50,173 nt of DNA, taken from NCBI GenBank assembly GCA_016292805.1, contig JAEDFM010000009.1, forward strand, positions 1 to 50,173. The letters run 5' to 3'. The translations under genes and the position numbers were made by a program. A model generated the notes under the pieces. That model was given only the letters and a program-made list of their open reading frames with translations, had not been told where the DNA came from and searched no databases. This document shows, in pieces, positions 15,147 through 23,173 of the stretch (the stretch's first letter is position 1; the number at the start of each line of letters is the position of its first letter). This DNA is from Treponema sp. (GTDB taxonomy: Bacteria; Spirochaetota; Spirochaetia; Treponematales; Treponemataceae).

Positions 15147-17249
15147 ATGACAAACATCAACTTACCTGAAATTTTTGGAAGTCTGGTTTTTAATCAGTCT
15201 GTTATGAAAGAAACTTTGCCTGCCGAAACCTACAAAGCGCTTAAGCTTACAATGGATGAAGGTGTTCCACTTAATCTGGAGGTAGCAAATCAGGTAGCTG
15301 ATGCAATGAAGAATTGGGCCATTTCAAAAGGTGCAACTCATTATTCACACTGGTTTCAGCCATTAACAGGTATTACAGCTGAAAAACACGATTCTTTCCT
15401 TACTCCTGCCCCAGAAGGAAAAATTTTAATGAACTTCAGCGGAAAAGAATTGATAAAAGGTGAACCTGATGCTTCTTCTTTCCCAAGTGGAGGAAAACGT
15501 TCAACTTTTGAAGCCCGCGGTTATACTGTATGGGATCCAACTTCCTATCCTTTTGTGAAAGATCATACACTTTGTATTCCAACAGCTTTCTGTTCCTGGA
15601 CCGGTGAAGCTCTTGATAAAAAAACTCCGCTTTTGCGTTCTATGGAAAGCTTAAATAAACAGTCTCTGCGTATTCTTAAGCTTTTTGGAAATGATGCAAA
15701 GCATGTTACTACAACAATGGGGCCTGAGCAGGAATATTTCCTTGTAGATGAAAAGCTTTATCAGCAACGACTTGATTTGAAGATGTGTGGTAGAACCTTG
15801 TTTGGTGCGCCAGCTGTAAAAGGTCAGGAAATGGATGACCAGTATTTTGCGGCAATCAAACCTCGTGTTATTGAATACATGGAAGATTTGAATACTGAAC
15901 TGTGGAAACTGGGAATTTACGCCAAAACAGAACATAACGAAGGAGCGCCGGCACAACACGAAATGGCGCCAATCTTTACAACATCAAATCTTGCTGCAGA
16001 CCAGAATCAACTGACAATGGAAATCATGAAAAAGGTTGCCAGAAGACACGGATTGATTTGTCTTTTGCACGAAAAACCTTTTGCTGGTGTTGCAGGTAGC
16101 GGTAAGCACAATAACTGGTCTATTGCTACAGATAAAGGCGAAAATCTTTTTGCTCCTGGAAAAACTCCTCGAGATAATGCACAGTTCCTTTTGTTCCTTA
16201 CTGCAGTTATAAAAGCTGTAGATGATAATCAGGATTTGCTCCGATATTCAGTAGCATCAGCTGGAAACGATAATCGTCTTGGAGCTATTGAAGCACCACC
16301 AGCAATCATGTCTATTTATGTTGGTGATGAACTTGAAGCCGTTCTTGAATCAATTAAGGAAGGAAAATCTTATACAAATCAAAATGGTGCAAAACTTAAC
16401 ATTGGTGTTGATGTACTTCCAGGTATTCCAAAGGATTCAACAGACCGTAATAGAACATCCCCATTTGCATTTACAGGAAATCGTTTTGAATTCCGCTCTG
16501 TAGGAAGTTCACTTTCTATTTCTGGTCCAAATACAATTTTGAATTCAATTCTGGCAGATACACTTAGAGCTTTTGCTGATGAACTTGAAAAATCATCTAA
16601 TTTTGATGAAGATTTGCAGTCTTTGATTAAGAGAGAAATTACAGATCACTGGAAGATTCTGTTTAATGGAAATGGATATACAGATGATTGGGTAAAGGAA
16701 GCTGAGCGCCGTGGTCTTAAAAACTATCGTACAACTCCAGACGCAATAGAACACTATCTTGATAAGAAAAATATTGATTTGTTTACTCGTATGCAGATTT
16801 ATACTCCAGAAGAGATGAAGAGTCATTACGAGATTAAACTTGAAAAATACTGTCAGGTTTTGAACATTGAAGTTAATACAATGCGAACAATGGTATTAAA
16901 GAATATTGTTCCATCAACTTATAAATACATAAATCTTATTGCAGATACACAGTCAAAAATGTCACGCAAAGGCAGGGTAAAAGGAATGCTTTCGGTATTT
17001 AAGACTGGAGACAGTAAAGATCTGATGAGTTTAATGGGTCTGATGATGCAGGCTTTATCAAAATTGAACGAAAATCAGGCAGCAGCTAATAAAAAAGCCG
17101 ATTTGCTGGAAAGAGCAAAAACTTATGCACAGTCAGTTTTGCCTGCAATGAGGGATCTTCGTTCCGTTGCAGATGAAATAGAACAATATCTTGGATTGGA
17201 ATTCAAACCTTATCCAAGTTATGATGATTTATTGTTCAGTGTACAGTAA
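15147..17249 (+). CDS. glnN: Glutamine synthetase type III
   Basis: ATP-dependent ligation of ammonia to glutamate, the main entry of nitrogen at low ammonia. The 700-residue length and N-terminus (NLPEIFGSLVFNQSVMKETL) are typical of GSIII, found in Bacteroides, cyanobacteria and spirochaetes. Active-site blocks are visible: GPEQEYFLVD, EHNEGAPAQHEMAP, then FAGVAGSGKHNNWS, and NRTSPFAFTGNRFEFRSVGS for the ATP/glutamate site. I chose ATG 15147, which has AAAGGA 8 nt upstream, over an in-frame TTG at 15081 that overlaps the promoter -35. GSIII lacks the Tyr adenylylation site of GSI. The upstream direct repeat may bind a nitrogen regulator; that is inference. Confidence 0.95.
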   Translation: MTNINLPEIFGSLVFNQSVMKETLPAETYKALKLTMDEGVPLNLEVANQVADAMKNWAISKGATHYSHWFQPLTGITAEKHDSFLTPAPEGKILMNFSGKELIKGEPDASSFPSGGKRSTFEARGYTVWDPTSYPFVKDHTLCIPTAFCSWTGEALDKKTPLLRSMESLNKQSLRILKLFGNDAKHVTTTMGPEQEYFLVDEKLYQQRLDLKMCGRTLFGAPAVKGQEMDDQYFAAIKPRVIEYMEDLNTELWKLGIYAKTEHNEGAPAQHEMAPIFTTSNLAADQNQLTMEIMKKVARRHGLICLLHEKPFAGVAGSGKHNNWSIATDKGENLFAPGKTPRDNAQFLLFLTAVIKAVDDNQDLLRYSVASAGNDNRLGAIEAPPAIMSIYVGDELEAVLESIKEGKSYTNQNGAKLNIGVDVLPGIPKDSTDRNRTSPFAFTGNRFEFRSVGSSLSISGPNTILNSILADTLRAFADELEKSSNFDEDLQSLIKREITDHWKILFNGNGYTDDWVKEAERRGLKNYRTTPDAIEHYLDKKNIDLFTRMQIYTPEEMKSHYEIKLEKYCQVLNIEVNTMRTMVLKNIVPSTYKYINLIADTQSKMSRKGRVKGMLSVFKTGDSKDLMSLMGLMMQALSKLNENQAAANKKADLLERAKTYAQSVLPAMRDLRSVADEIEQYLGLEFKPYPSYDDLLFSVQ

Positions 17250-17255
17250 AAGACA

Positions 17256-17290
17256 GGGGATGTTTGTTTTGAAGCATCCCCTTGTTTTAT
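17256..17290 (+). terminator. Terminator of glutamine synthetase gene
   Basis: GGGGATG (17256-17262) pairs with CATCCCC (17275-17281) around a 12-nt loop, followed by TTGTTTTATTT. It overlaps the stop codon of the convergent lipoprotein gene. Confidence 0.75.
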
Positions 17291-19419
17291 TTATATCTGA
17301 ATTTAGTTTTCTTAATCTTTATTTTTGATTTTTCGCCAATGTAATAGTTATAGATTCCTTTTGCACCTTTTTTTGCATTGTATAGATTGTAACCATTTTT
17401 AGTTTGTATAACAAAACATGGATTATATGTTGAGTTATCTATAAAAATGATATTACCTTTTTCGGTGTATTTAGGATTCTGCATTACATAGTCCTTAAGA
17501 GTTTCTGAAGCATTGAAATCTGGATTTATGTCCATAATCTGATTGTAGCGGATAATTGCTTTTGAGTATTTTTTGTTAAGCTTATGATTTTCTTTATAGT
17601 AGTCCTTGTTTACTTTGCAGATTTCTCCACTATATTTAAGGATTATGGCAACTTTTTTGGAAAAAAGCTTTACAACAGGATGCTTCTTTCCCTTTTTAGT
17701 TCGTATTACAGAGCGTAAATCGCCAGAAAGGTTTTTTTTGTTTTTGCTGATTTTTTTCTGAGCTTTGAAAAGTTCATCTTCCTGTTTAAAGAATTGTTTT
17801 TGCTCTTCAAGCCGCTCATCAAAAATATTTGCTTTTTGAATTACAGTTCTATCGATGTCTGGATTGATGGTGATGCTGCCATCTTTTGTCATGTAGAATT
17901 CGTATAGATTGTTGTTAACTGTTATGCAGATTCTGAAATAGGAATCGTAGGCTTCCATGAAAAAATCATGAATGCTTTTGTTACGGTTTGTGAAAATTTC
18001 CTTAATCTCAGGATTGATGGCAGAATCAGAAAGTAATGCTTCATCAAAAACGGCTGTTCCAAAATAGCGGATTGATTCATCTGAATAACCAGGATTAAGA
18101 CGGAGGAATAAAGTCCAGATTTCGGAATAGTAAAACTGGAAATTAAACTTATTGTTTATGACTAAAGTACATGGGCCTTCGCTGAAGTGAAAATCATTGA
18201 TGCTGCAGGAAATGGAATCTATCTGCTGGCCATTTTTCCATAATCCCCCGGAATATTTTAGGAGATTATCCTTTGCAGCGGGGGCTTTATCTGTAGTGAA
18301 TGAGTTTGCAGGAAGAGTTAATGGAGCTTCCTTAAATTGCCAGATGGTATCATCCAGGTTTTTATAGTAAAAACCGGTTTTCCCCTGAGGATTTATTGCT
18401 GCAACTCGCAATTCACGGGCAGAATTTCCTTTTCCAGTCTGAATGATGGTTACATAAGTTGTGGATTTAGCGCCATTTGGAAGGGGTGGTTCCATTTTCC
18501 AAGGAGCGTTTGGTAAAACCCACAGGGTTGTGTTTGATTTTTTATTGGAGCCTGGTAGGGAAGAATATACTTCTTCGTATGTGTAATCATAAAGCATTGG
18601 ATTAGAGCCAACGGTGTTGAAATCTACAAGGCGGGTGTACATTCTTCCATCTTTTGTGATTGCGAAATAAGTTGAAGCACTTTCGGAAAAGTTTTCCAAT
18701 TGAACGCCGTCTGGGGTTCTGAAGCTGTGGCTAAGATCGGAAGGGCAGGCTGGATCGGAATAATGTATAGTCTGACCGTCTTCGCAAAGGAAAGGAATTG
18801 ATTCAACACCTAAAGGACCATAATTATGCTGATTACCGCAAATATCTTCATAATACTCAACATCAAGACGACTTGAACCTACAGCCCAAGCTTTTTTATT
18901 GCGCACAACTTCATTCTGATATAGAGGCATTTTAATTGGCCAGCCAAAATAATCTACCCATTCAAAAGGTGTATAGCTGGTAATTTTTTTTGTATAGCAT
19001 CTGTACAACTGACCTTCATCTGAGAATGCATACAAAACATCTGCATCGGCAGCAATTTCTACTACGCGTTTTACTGCAGGAAACTTATTTTTGGATGAGT
19101 GAGGGAGGCCTGTCCCCAAAAGTGGCTCCCAGGCAGATTTATCGGTTCCCCGTTTTTTATAATACACACGACCATTAAAAAGTAAAAACTCGTACTCAAA
19201 AGAAAAACTTTGAGTTTGGGTTTTTATCCAGATTGTGTCTGGAAAGTCCCCGTTTATATTTTCTGATGAAGGTAAATCTTCCAGTTTTAGAGGTGAACCT
19301 TCATTTTCCAGAAAATAGCGGGAACTTTTAGGAATTGATGAACAGGCAGTAACAGTCCAAAGAAGTACTGCTACTGCACCAAAATTAAGTATTTTTGTTA
19401 TTTTATCTGTAAGCTTCAT
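17287..19419 (-). CDS. Large lipoprotein of unknown function
   Basis: The 710-residue protein begins with a signal peptide ending in the lipobox-like TVTAC (Cys 26), so it is probably a lipoprotein facing the periplasm or the surface. The body has many Tyr, Trp and Asn residues and repeated short phrases such as YYKKRGTDKSAWEPL or YYKNLDDTIWQF. These resemble divergent beta-propeller or bulb-like repeats, but I cannot assign a fold. The last 200 residues are very basic (Lys-rich, including KKAKNKKN-like stretches) and likely charged helices. The gene starts 2 bp after the patatin gene, so the two are co-expressed. A one-mismatch copy of the 12-mer lies inside at 19106-19117, read as LGTGL. 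Confidence 0.7.
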   Translation of the reverse strand: MKLTDKITKILNFGAVAVLLWTVTACSSIPKSSRYFLENEGSPLKLEDLPSSENINGDFPDTIWIKTQTQSFSFEYEFLLFNGRVYYKKRGTDKSAWEPLLGTGLPHSSKNKFPAVKRVVEIAADADVLYAFSDEGQLYRCYTKKITSYTPFEWVDYFGWPIKMPLYQNEVVRNKKAWAVGSSRLDVEYYEDICGNQHNYGPLGVESIPFLCEDGQTIHYSDPACPSDLSHSFRTPDGVQLENFSESASTYFAITKDGRMYTRLVDFNTVGSNPMLYDYTYEEVYSSLPGSNKKSNTTLWVLPNAPWKMEPPLPNGAKSTTYVTIIQTGKGNSARELRVAAINPQGKTGFYYKNLDDTIWQFKEAPLTLPANSFTTDKAPAAKDNLLKYSGGLWKNGQQIDSISCSINDFHFSEGPCTLVINNKFNFQFYYSEIWTLFLRLNPGYSDESIRYFGTAVFDEALLSDSAINPEIKEIFTNRNKSIHDFFMEAYDSYFRICITVNNNLYEFYMTKDGSITINPDIDRTVIQKANIFDERLEEQKQFFKQEDELFKAQKKISKNKKNLSGDLRSVIRTKKGKKHPVVKLFSKKVAIILKYSGEICKVNKDYYKENHKLNKKYSKAIIRYNQIMDINPDFNASETLKDYVMQNPKYTEKGNIIFIDNSTYNPCFVIQTKNGYNLYNAKKGAKGIYNYYIGEKSKIKIKKTKFRYK
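19106..19117 (-). repeat. One-mismatch copy of the dispersed 12-mer inside the lipoprotein gene
   Basis: AGGCCTGTCCCC on the plus strand, that is GGGGACAGGCCT in the coding direction, read as Gly-Thr-Gly-Leu. Confidence 0.6.
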
Positions 19420-19421
19420 GA

Positions 19422-21443
19422 TTAGATTCTATTTTTCATTTCAAAGTAGCCAAAGAAGTTTTTGTTTGTAATGTTCCAGCCACATCCACCTTCAAAAATA
19501 AAATTGCATAAACCAATCAAAGAAATCTGAGCACGGGCAAATCCACCTGCACACTGACTAAATGTTCCGTTATAGGCAATGTCGTAGAAACCACCAAGTT
19601 TGAATTGCTGCAAAATAATAAGTTCAGCTGCTGTGATTCCTGGATCAAGATTTACAAGGAAAAGTTCAGATGCGTTTGAAGCTACAAGAGAATTGTAGTC
19701 AGAAGGCTTTTCTGCACGGAAGAAGTCTGATTTGTAAAGGCGAGTCTGGGCAGATTCTGTTTTATTAAAGTTTGCAAATGCATAACGGATGGATGCATTG
19801 TCTGCAATTCCAAAGGAAAGTTTTGGTGTTGATTTACTGAATACGGAAGCATTGATAGATCCTTTGAAATTACCTCTAATACCATTTGAAAGTGCATTGA
19901 AAAACTCACCTGAAATAAAGTAATAAGGCTTAAAGCTTACATAACCTTTAGTGTCATTTCCTGTTTCAATATGGAGACCAGATTTAATAAGAATATCATC
20001 CGGATGAAATTTCTGGTCTGTAAGAACTTCTGCAGTTGTCAGAATTGATTTCATTGAATATGGGAAAAACTGAGGACGGATTTTAATGGTAGCAGCACCG
20101 TAGAATTGGGCAGGCTTGAATTTTTCGTAGGCAAAAGCATAAGAGGCGAATAAGGTAGCATCAAATACAGAGGATGGGCTATAACGAATTAATCCATCTA
20201 CACAGAAATGCTTATAATTGAAAGGGAAAGTGGCACCAAGCTTTGCATACAGTTTTGATGCATCTTCAAAAATATAGGCTGAAATACCAGTTTTATTATA
20301 AAGTGAGTAATCTGGGTAATCTATTTCTGGGAAAACAGGCCAGATTTTGAGACCAAAGTAGTTTTCAGACTGTTTGAGAGTTTCGTTAGTAAGAACATGT
20401 TTGATTGTTGCATCAGCAAACTTATCTGTTTCCTTGCGGCGGTCAGTTAAATCTTTTTTACCATGAGGACATTTTAGAACATCATCCATTACCGCATTAG
20501 CAGAAGCATAACCGATTTCAGAAAGTTCCTGAGCTTTATCAAAAGCCATAAATGAAAAGTGCTCAACATCGTTACGAATAACAACCGGCTTGAAGTTTTT
20601 GATGTCTTTAGAGGCTTGTCTTTCTTTCCCAATGGACATTGTTCTGTTTAATACAACGATAGGATTGTTATAGTTCAGAACAGCATCATAAAAAGCTGTC
20701 GAAATAATGATATTTGGGGAGAAGTGTTCTGCAATTGTAAGGCCGGCAATATCAATAGCACCACTGTCGATTAATCTGACAGAAGTTTTTGCTTCATCAG
20801 ATAATTTCATATCTGTTGGTTCCATAATTGCAGACATAGCAAAGGCAGCTGTCATTACATTTGCAAAATCTCCACTTGCATGCCAGATCTGGCGTTTAGT
20901 ATATAAATCTTCAGTAAGAATTAAGATTGGAATTGGACATTCACTTAAATCAGTTTGTTCTTTTCCAAGTAAATCATTTACAAGAGCACGGTATTTGCGA
21001 ACTGAAAGGATTCCGCCGTGAATTGGAATTACAGGTTCAAAATACTGAGTCAATGAAATATTCGAAATGACTTCAGCAATTTTATCTGGAGAGAAACCGT
21101 AAGCATAAAACATACCGATAATTGCACCCATAGAGTTTGCTACAATGAAGTCTGGAGTAACATTGTTTTCTTCCAAAGCTTTAAGTGTTCCGATATGGGC
21201 AAAAGCTCTGGCTGAACCGCCACAAAGAACAAGGCCCATAGGTTCACGACCTTCTTCTTTGCGAATTTTATCGATTTTCGCCTGAAATTCATCTATTCCT
21301 TCATAGATTGGTACACTTTGAAGTGAAAAATAATCATTTTCATCAATCATTAATTTTGTGCCTGATTGAGCAGTTAAAACATGGAAGGAAGAAATTAAGA
21401 TTAACATTGATGTTAAAAGGCGTTTTAAAAAAACTGATTTCAT
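19422..21443 (-). CDS. Patatin-like phospholipase with C-terminal outer membrane barrel (type Vd-like)
   Basis: Exported 673-residue protein with a signal peptide (to about residue 25). The patatin domain spans about 68-330, with oxyanion loop CGGSARAFAHIG (74-85), nucleophile motif ANSMG (Ser104) and catalytic Asp226 in LIDSGAIDIAG. The nucleophile loop is A-N-S-M-G instead of the usual G-x-S-x-G, and D-S-G replaces D-G-G; the Ser and Asp are kept. From about 360 to the end, repeated amphipathic strands rich in Tyr, Phe and Gly fit a barrel. Patatin plus barrel is the plan of PlpD/FplA-type autotransporters. A GGAGAG ribosome-binding site precedes the ATG. The next gene, a lipoprotein, is 2 bp away. 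Confidence 0.82.
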   Translation of the reverse strand: MKSVFLKRLLTSMLILISSFHVLTAQSGTKLMIDENDYFSLQSVPIYEGIDEFQAKIDKIRKEEGREPMGLVLCGGSARAFAHIGTLKALEENNVTPDFIVANSMGAIIGMFYAYGFSPDKIAEVISNISLTQYFEPVIPIHGGILSVRKYRALVNDLLGKEQTDLSECPIPILILTEDLYTKRQIWHASGDFANVMTAAFAMSAIMEPTDMKLSDEAKTSVRLIDSGAIDIAGLTIAEHFSPNIIISTAFYDAVLNYNNPIVVLNRTMSIGKERQASKDIKNFKPVVIRNDVEHFSFMAFDKAQELSEIGYASANAVMDDVLKCPHGKKDLTDRRKETDKFADATIKHVLTNETLKQSENYFGLKIWPVFPEIDYPDYSLYNKTGISAYIFEDASKLYAKLGATFPFNYKHFCVDGLIRYSPSSVFDATLFASYAFAYEKFKPAQFYGAATIKIRPQFFPYSMKSILTTAEVLTDQKFHPDDILIKSGLHIETGNDTKGYVSFKPYYFISGEFFNALSNGIRGNFKGSINASVFSKSTPKLSFGIADNASIRYAFANFNKTESAQTRLYKSDFFRAEKPSDYNSLVASNASELFLVNLDPGITAAELIILQQFKLGGFYDIAYNGTFSQCAGGFARAQISLIGLCNFIFEGGCGWNITNKNFFGYFEMKNRI

Positions 21444-21475
21444 ATACAGACTCTCCTTTTTTTGTATGCAAAAAA

Positions 21476-21503
21476 AATGTCACACGCAAACTCGTATGAC
21501 ATT
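21476..21503. promoter_or_regulatory. Inverted repeat upstream of the patatin gene
   Basis: AATGTCA (21476-21482) and TGACATT (21497-21503) form 7-bp arms with 14 bp between, and a third AATGACAT follows at about 21519. It lies between the patatin start (21443) and the end of purD. It could be an operator or a weak hairpin; no T-run follows in either direction. Confidence 0.35.
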
Positions 21504-21551
21504 CAATATTTTTAGTGTAATGACATATAACTGGACAAAAGTCTTTTCAGA

Positions 21552-22892
21552 CTAGAGTTTACCAGATTCTGCAGCTCCAGGGAGACCTATATCTTTACGA
21601 TAGAAAGCATTTTCAAATTTTACAGCTGTAATACCTTTGTAAGCTTTTTCCCAAGCTTCTTTGAAAGTATCACCATAAGCTGAACATGCAAGAACACGGC
21701 CACCACTTGTGAGTAAGTCACCATTGCCACGTCTTCCGCTAACTGCACCTGCAACAAAGATTTTTGCTGTGCTGTCTTTAAGAATTTCTTCATTAATTGT
21801 GATTTCGCAGCCTTTTTTGTAAGAAGCAGGATAACCTCCACTTACAACTACAGGAGCTACCTGATAACCAGGTTTCCATGCAAATTTGAAATTTTTAAGT
21901 GTTCCGTTAAGAATTGATGTACACATAGACGCAAAATCAAAATCCATCAATGGAAGAACAGCTTGTGTTTCTGGATCACCAAGACGAACATTGTATTCAA
22001 GTAACTTTGGTCCTTTTGGAGTAAGCATAACACCAAAGAAAATGAATCCACGATAATCAAACTGTTCTTTAATGAGACCATTAAGAGTTGGCTGGAGAAT
22101 ATCCTTATCAAATTTGGCCATCATATCTTCTGTAACATCATCAAGGGGACAAACAGCTCCCATACCACCAGTATTAGGGCCTTTTGCACCATCCATAAGA
22201 CGCTTGTGGTCGCGGGCTGGTAAGAAAGGAATGATTGTTGCGTTTCCATTTACAGCATATTCAGGTGTTACAGAAACAGCAGCTAAAACAGAAATTTCAA
22301 CGCCTTCAAGGTAGTCTTCAATTACAAGTTTTTTACCTGCATCACCAACTTTGCCACCATCCATCATATCTTCTACAGCTGCTAAAGCTTCTTCGACGGT
22401 AGCTGCAACAACAACGCCTTTTCCGGCAGCAAGTCCATCTGCTTTAATAACGATTGGAGCACCATGCTTTTTAATATATTCAATAGCAGGTTCTTTACTT
22501 ACGAAAGTTTCGCTTCCAGCACAAGCTACGTTGTATTTTTTCATAAAGCTCTTAGAAAGATCTTTACTTGCTTCCAGCTGTGCACCTGCTTTTCTAGGGC
22601 CAACACATGGAATGTTTGCGTTCCAGAATTCATCTGCAAGACCGTCTGCCAAAGGATCTTCTGGTCCAATTACGGCCATGCGACAGTTTTCATGTTTTGC
22701 AATTGCAACGTAAGGATTGTCCCCGTCCTTAATATAGTCACAATCTTTTGGATTAACATTTACACATTTTGATTCATTTGCAGTTCCACCGTTTCCAGGA
22801 ACAACAAAGATTTTATCAACAACTGAGCTTTGTGCTAATTTCCAGCAAATAGTGTGCTCACGTCCACCACTGCCAACTACTATGATATTCAT
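21552..22892 (-). CDS. purD: Phosphoribosylamine-glycine ligase (GAR synthetase)
   Basis: Second step of purine synthesis: ATP, phosphoribosylamine and glycine give GAR. It is an ATP-grasp enzyme with N-terminal MNIIVVGSGGREH, the ADP-binding region with KADGLAAGKGVVV, and GGMGAVCP plus EYNVRLGDPETQ near the metal site. The length of about 446 residues is slightly over the usual 420-430. An in-frame ATG lies two codons earlier (22898). I chose 22892 because it is the family start and coincides with the expected transcription start of the promoter at 22899-22927, with no ribosome-binding site. It shares the region with purB upstream, but a terminator and repeats separate the two. Confidence 0.93.
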   Translation of the reverse strand: MNIIVVGSGGREHTICWKLAQSSVVDKIFVVPGNGGTANESKCVNVNPKDCDYIKDGDNPYVAIAKHENCRMAVIGPEDPLADGLADEFWNANIPCVGPRKAGAQLEASKDLSKSFMKKYNVACAGSETFVSKEPAIEYIKKHGAPIVIKADGLAAGKGVVVAATVEEALAAVEDMMDGGKVGDAGKKLVIEDYLEGVEISVLAAVSVTPEYAVNGNATIIPFLPARDHKRLMDGAKGPNTGGMGAVCPLDDVTEDMMAKFDKDILQPTLNGLIKEQFDYRGFIFFGVMLTPKGPKLLEYNVRLGDPETQAVLPLMDFDFASMCTSILNGTLKNFKFAWKPGYQVAPVVVSGGYPASYKKGCEITINEEILKDSTAKIFVAGAVSGRRGNGDLLTSGGRVLACSAYGDTFKEAWEKAYKGITAVKFENAFYRKDIGLPGAAESGKL

Positions 22893-22898
22893 GACCAT

Positions 22899-22927
22899 AT
22901 AATATAGAAAAAATGAGTTAAAGACAA
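22899..22927 (-). promoter_or_regulatory. Promoter abutting the purD start codon (leaderless)
   Basis: On the minus strand: TTGTCT (22927-22922), 17-bp spacer, TATTAT (22904-22899), six bases, then ATG at 22892. The +1 base is expected at the A of that ATG. Confidence 0.6.
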
Positions 22928-22941
22928 TAAATAATCATAGG

Positions 22942-22999
22942 AGGTCTATCCCTGTTGAAATGGCAGCTTTGAATTAAAGTAAGGTCTGTCCCCGCTGTT
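22942..22999 (-). repeat. Two tandem copies of the dispersed repeat between purB and purD
   Basis: A near copy (AGGTCTATCCCT, 22942-22953) and an exact copy (22982-22993) lie 40 bp apart in the same orientation. The second is part of the extended 37-bp core (22963-22999) that is also found in the M15 gene and at the right window edge. Confidence 0.8.
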
Positions 23000-23101
23000 A
23001 GCGATGGGAGCCCCTGCGAAGCAGCCGACCGCAGGCTGAAAGCCGAGGACGGTGAGCGAATAGCGAAGGGCGGACGTAGCGACCGCGGTAGAATACCGCG
23101 G
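23000..23101. repeat. GC-rich hairpin element next to the dispersed repeat
   Basis: A sharply GC-rich 100-bp block in AT-rich surroundings, ending in a perfect inverted repeat CCGCGGTA-GAA-TACCGCGG (23083-23101). It carries pieces such as CAGGGGCTCC and TCGCTA on the minus strand that also occur in the element at 49920-50060. The short open frame across it is low-complexity (Arg/Ser/Pro) and I do not call it a gene. Confidence 0.55.
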
Positions 23102-23104
23102 AAC

Positions 23105-23152
23105 AGAAAAAAAATCCCTCTTTTCTGCAAAAAATGGAGGAAAAAAGGGATT
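23105..23152 (-). terminator. Terminator of purB
   Basis: On the minus strand AATCCC (23152-23147) and GGGATT (23118-23113) close an imperfect stem extended by TTTTTCCT / AGAAAAG, followed by eight T. It starts about 22 bp after the purB stop. Confidence 0.65.
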
Positions 23153-23173
23153 AAAAGGTGATAAAAATGTGAA

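Noticed and set aside
22713..22724. AGGATTGTCCCC in purD as another 12-mer copy
   Set aside because: It has two mismatches and fits the normal purD coding sequence, so I do not count it.
22072..22772. Overlapping plus-strand frames opposite purD
   Set aside because: They are shadows of the well-supported purD gene and have no coding features.
22918..23130. 70-residue Arg/Ser/Pro-rich minus frame between purB and purD
   Set aside because: It runs over the GC-rich hairpin block and the dispersed repeats, with low-complexity composition and no ribosome-binding site.
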